The position numbers were made by a program, and so were the translations under genes. From Lycocorax pyrrhopterus obiensis (Eukaryota; Chordata; Aves; Passeriformes; Paradisaeidae), in contig JACSVZ010000007.1 of the NCBI GenBank assembly GCA_014706295.1, forward strand, positions 1,342,543-1,406,542: DNA of 64,000 bases. The letters run 5' to 3'. The first letter of the stretch is position 1; each line of letters starts with the position of its first letter. This document shows positions 61,867-64,000 of this stretch, in pieces. Under the pieces are notes generated by a model that made no database searches, was not told the origin of the DNA, and saw only the letters and a list, made by a program, of their open reading frames with translations.

Positions 61867-63170
61867 CACAAAACCACCAGCAAGGATATCAGTAAAAGGC
61901 AGATTTAATATTGAGCTACAGCACAACAAAGAACTGTCTGTGTGTGTGTGGGTGTGGGTGTGTGTGTGTGTTCAGGTGTGTGTGACAAAAGGCCAGTGAG
62001 GGTAAGGATAGAAAGGAAAACGGCCTCAAGGCTTAACAGCACTGTTATAAACGAGCCAATCAATATTATGATTAAAGAGAATTTATTAATAATCAAAGTA
62101 TAAAATTCGGAAAGAGCCACGAAGCAGAACCAACGCCGAGCCAGGTGATTGGCGCTGGGTGAACTGAGTTCCGACCTCTATCGGTTCGAATCTCGCCTGT
62201 TCACCGCTGAGGTTTCTCTGAGGTGTCTTTTTATACTTTTTTTCTTCTTTGTTGATTTTATCTTTTCAATACAACAATATAATTTTCCTGTTTTTTTCAC
62301 CACGCCTGACGACAGTTCCTGAAATCAGTAGTCGATTTTTGCTGTTGGAATCAGTTTCTGGTGAAAGTATATTATTGTTGCATATGCATACACGGAACGC
62401 ACATCCTGGAACCGTATTTCTGTATATATACACACATCCTGGAGCTCTGCCAGACGAGGAAATCCCATGAAATGCTTATCTGTGGAATGCAATTGGAATG
62501 TACCTTGCCGGGGCTTATTCAGACAGAAATCCCTTGAACAGCACAATTCTGGTGGTCACCTGCTTGTGCTTTTTCTCAGCCTCAGCAAAATGCTGTAATC
62601 TTTAAAACTTTAGCACGAATTATTTTGTATCATATACTACAAGCACTGAAACTTAACAGTACTTAACTCATACCTTCAACTCGGCAATTCAACAGAGGAA
62701 TAACACTTAACAGCATTTAACCCAATTTATGCCTTCCTGACCTGCCTTCCCTACAGGCCTGACTCACTCAGATGTCTCAGGTACTTAAACACCGGAGAGA
62801 GCAGCATTTGTGCCCCATCTGCCACAGCAGATGCACCCGTGTGTGCACACAGGCAGAGAGAGTCCGTGCAGGGTGCAAATCCATCCCCCTGTGGGGAATT
62901 CCCCTCGCAGGCAGTGCAAGGCTCTCTCTGGCTGCCTTTGCATCTCCTCACCGGGCCAAGGGCTGAGCCTCGAGCAGTGGGGGATCGGCCCAGGGCCCGT
63001 GGGCGTTCGGGGATCCCGCGAGGGCAGCAAACGGGAGAGTTCCCGGCTGGGAGAGGCCCCACTCCGAGGGAGGTTCGGGTCAGCGCTGCTGGGGCCCAGG
63101 AGAGCTCCAAGGGGCTCCTTTTGGGGCGCTGCTTGCAGGGCCCAAGAGATGGGCTTCAGTCACAACAACG
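61867..63170. repeat. Diverged copy 4 of the inter-receptor module
   Basis: Shares the 'CACCAGCAAGG' start, (TG)n (61,937-61,984), CTTAACAG repeats, and a GC-rich core at ~62,760-63,150 related to the other copies but with many substitutions. Interrupted by a solo LTR at 62,043-62,641. Confidence 0.6.
62043..62641 (-). mobile_element. Solo LTR with 5-base duplication
   Basis: 599 bases with TGT...ACA ends and AGCAC on both sides (62,038-62,042; 62,642-62,646). On the minus strand it has GTATAAAAAG (~62,230) and then TTAATAAATTC (~62,080) in the order TATA then polyadenylation signal. A 5-base duplication suits an ERVL-like or gamma-type element. No internal region remains. Confidence 0.85.
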
Positions 63171-63540
63171 TTTCACCCTGGCCACACTTTGGGACAGCAA
63201 CTTGCTGTGCAAGTGTGAGAACGGGGATGTTGTGGCATTCAGGCAAGAAAAACAATGTCCAAGGGTGTTCCTGAAATCCCAGGAGGTCGTTGGACAGCAG
63301 CAGTTCCTGGGAGCAGACGGAGTTTCTGAGCAGCTCCAGAGGAGCTGAGCCCAGGGGCTGCTCCTCAAGGCCGAGGCCCAAGGAGCATTTCTCAGATCCC
63401 AGTGCGGCCTGGAAAGGGTGAGGGGATGCAGCAGCCCAGGGAGGGTGATCCTGTGGATATTTATTGATCAGGTGACTCAGGGAATCCCTCAGCCACTGTC
63501 CTGGGGTCCCTCAGCAGTGCAGTGGGAGGGATCAGCAGGC

Positions 63541-64000
63541 TCAGAGTGGAGTGTCCATGGCAGCATCATTGCTGCGGGCCGTGTTTTCCTCTGTCTCCTC
63601 AAAGACCCTCTGGAGGGACAGCCGGAGGGACCCCACGGAGCAGGGGCTCCAGCACCTCCCCACCAAGGAGTAGATGAAGGGTTTGATGGTGCTGTTGATG
63701 CAGGTGAGCAAGAAATCAACCTGGGACGACAGACCAGTGTAGCCAAACTGCTGCAGGACGTTCCAGAGGTTGAGGAGGAGAGTGAAGAGCACAATGAGGA
63801 AAATAATGATGTCTTGCTTCTTGGGTCGCTGCTGCTGGGAGCCGCACTTGGCCATAATGATGTTGATTATGCTGAAAATGACCATGGGTGCAGCAAAGAA
63901 GAGGAGGTACAGGACGTACACAGAGATGAGAGCCACCCAGCAGTGCTGCTGTTCATGTGCTGGACACAGCAGTGTCACCGTGGGAATGACAGTCATGAGA
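63541..64000 (-). CDS. MRGPRH-like paralogue 7, cut by window end
   Basis: The last ~152 residues, from within TM4 to the stop at 63,541; the frame is open to the window edge. ECL2 CPAHEQQHC, TM5-TM6 normal, TM7 STIKPFIYSLVG with Lys at 7.49 as in paralogues 3, 4 and 6. The tail 'RVFEETEENTARSNDA' resembles paralogue 2. AATAAA on the minus strand at 63465-63460. The motif state of TM2 and TM3 cannot be seen. Confidence 0.85.
   Translation of the reverse strand, partial: LMTVIPTVTLLCPAHEQQHCWVALISVYVLYLLFFAAPMVIFSIINIIMAKCGSQQQRPKKQDIIIFLIVLFTLLLNLWNVLQQFGYTGLSSQVDFLLTCINSTIKPFIYSLVGRCWSPCSVGSLRLSLQRVFEETEENTARSNDAAMDTPL

Noticed and set aside
62150..62215. tRNA-like GGTTCGAATC B-box
   Set aside because: It sits inside an LTR, and no acceptor or T-stem pairing could be formed.

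Overview
The window looks like bird nuclear DNA, probably a neoavian or passerine microchromosome. It is GC-rich, its interspersed repeats are CR1-LINE 3' ends and avian-type retroviral LTRs, and its genes are vertebrate genes with GT-AG introns. Identification is from protein motifs and gene order only; no database search was possible.

Bases 1-31,600 hold KDM2A (FBXL11) on the minus strand. It is the H3K36 demethylase and CpG-island binding protein. A non-coding first exon lies in a CpG island near 31.2-31.6 kb. Nineteen coding exons follow, from the start codon at 29,932 down to base 82, all with consistent splice phases. They encode about 1,110 residues: JmjC, CXXC, PHD, F-box and leucine-rich repeats. 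Only the final coding part lies beyond base 1. A second CpG island at about 5.9-7.7 kb sits in the intron before the CXXC exon, where the known demethylase-less short isoform would start.

Bases 32,400-34,500 hold a complete five-exon Rho GTPase, best called RHOD, also on the minus strand. KDM2A and RHOD are neighbours in mammals too.

From 36 kb to the end lies an array of Mas-related G-protein-coupled receptors (MRGPRH-like). One canonical receptor is on the plus strand (36,136-37,053). Six paralogues are on the minus strand, starting at 40,457, 42,594, 47,136, 52,321 and 59,157, with the last cut by the window end. The first is convergent with the rest. Each coding region is one exon. A short upstream exon with a GT donor is visible for the five minus-strand copies whose upstream flank lies in the window. 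The copies share almost identical first ~27 residues and 5' flanks but have divergent receptor bodies. Several with open frames have lost the E/DRY and NPxxY activation motifs. One has lost TM4-TM6 in frame, and one has a frameshifted tail.

Between the receptors are three copies of a ~2.3 kb module with an identical CpG-rich core, several LTRs (three with readable target-site duplications), CR1 fragments, (CCCTAT)n and (CCCAT)n arrays, and a dispersed GC-rich block with a CTCF-like motif. The region looks like a young, fast-turning-over receptor cluster beside two conserved housekeeping-type genes.
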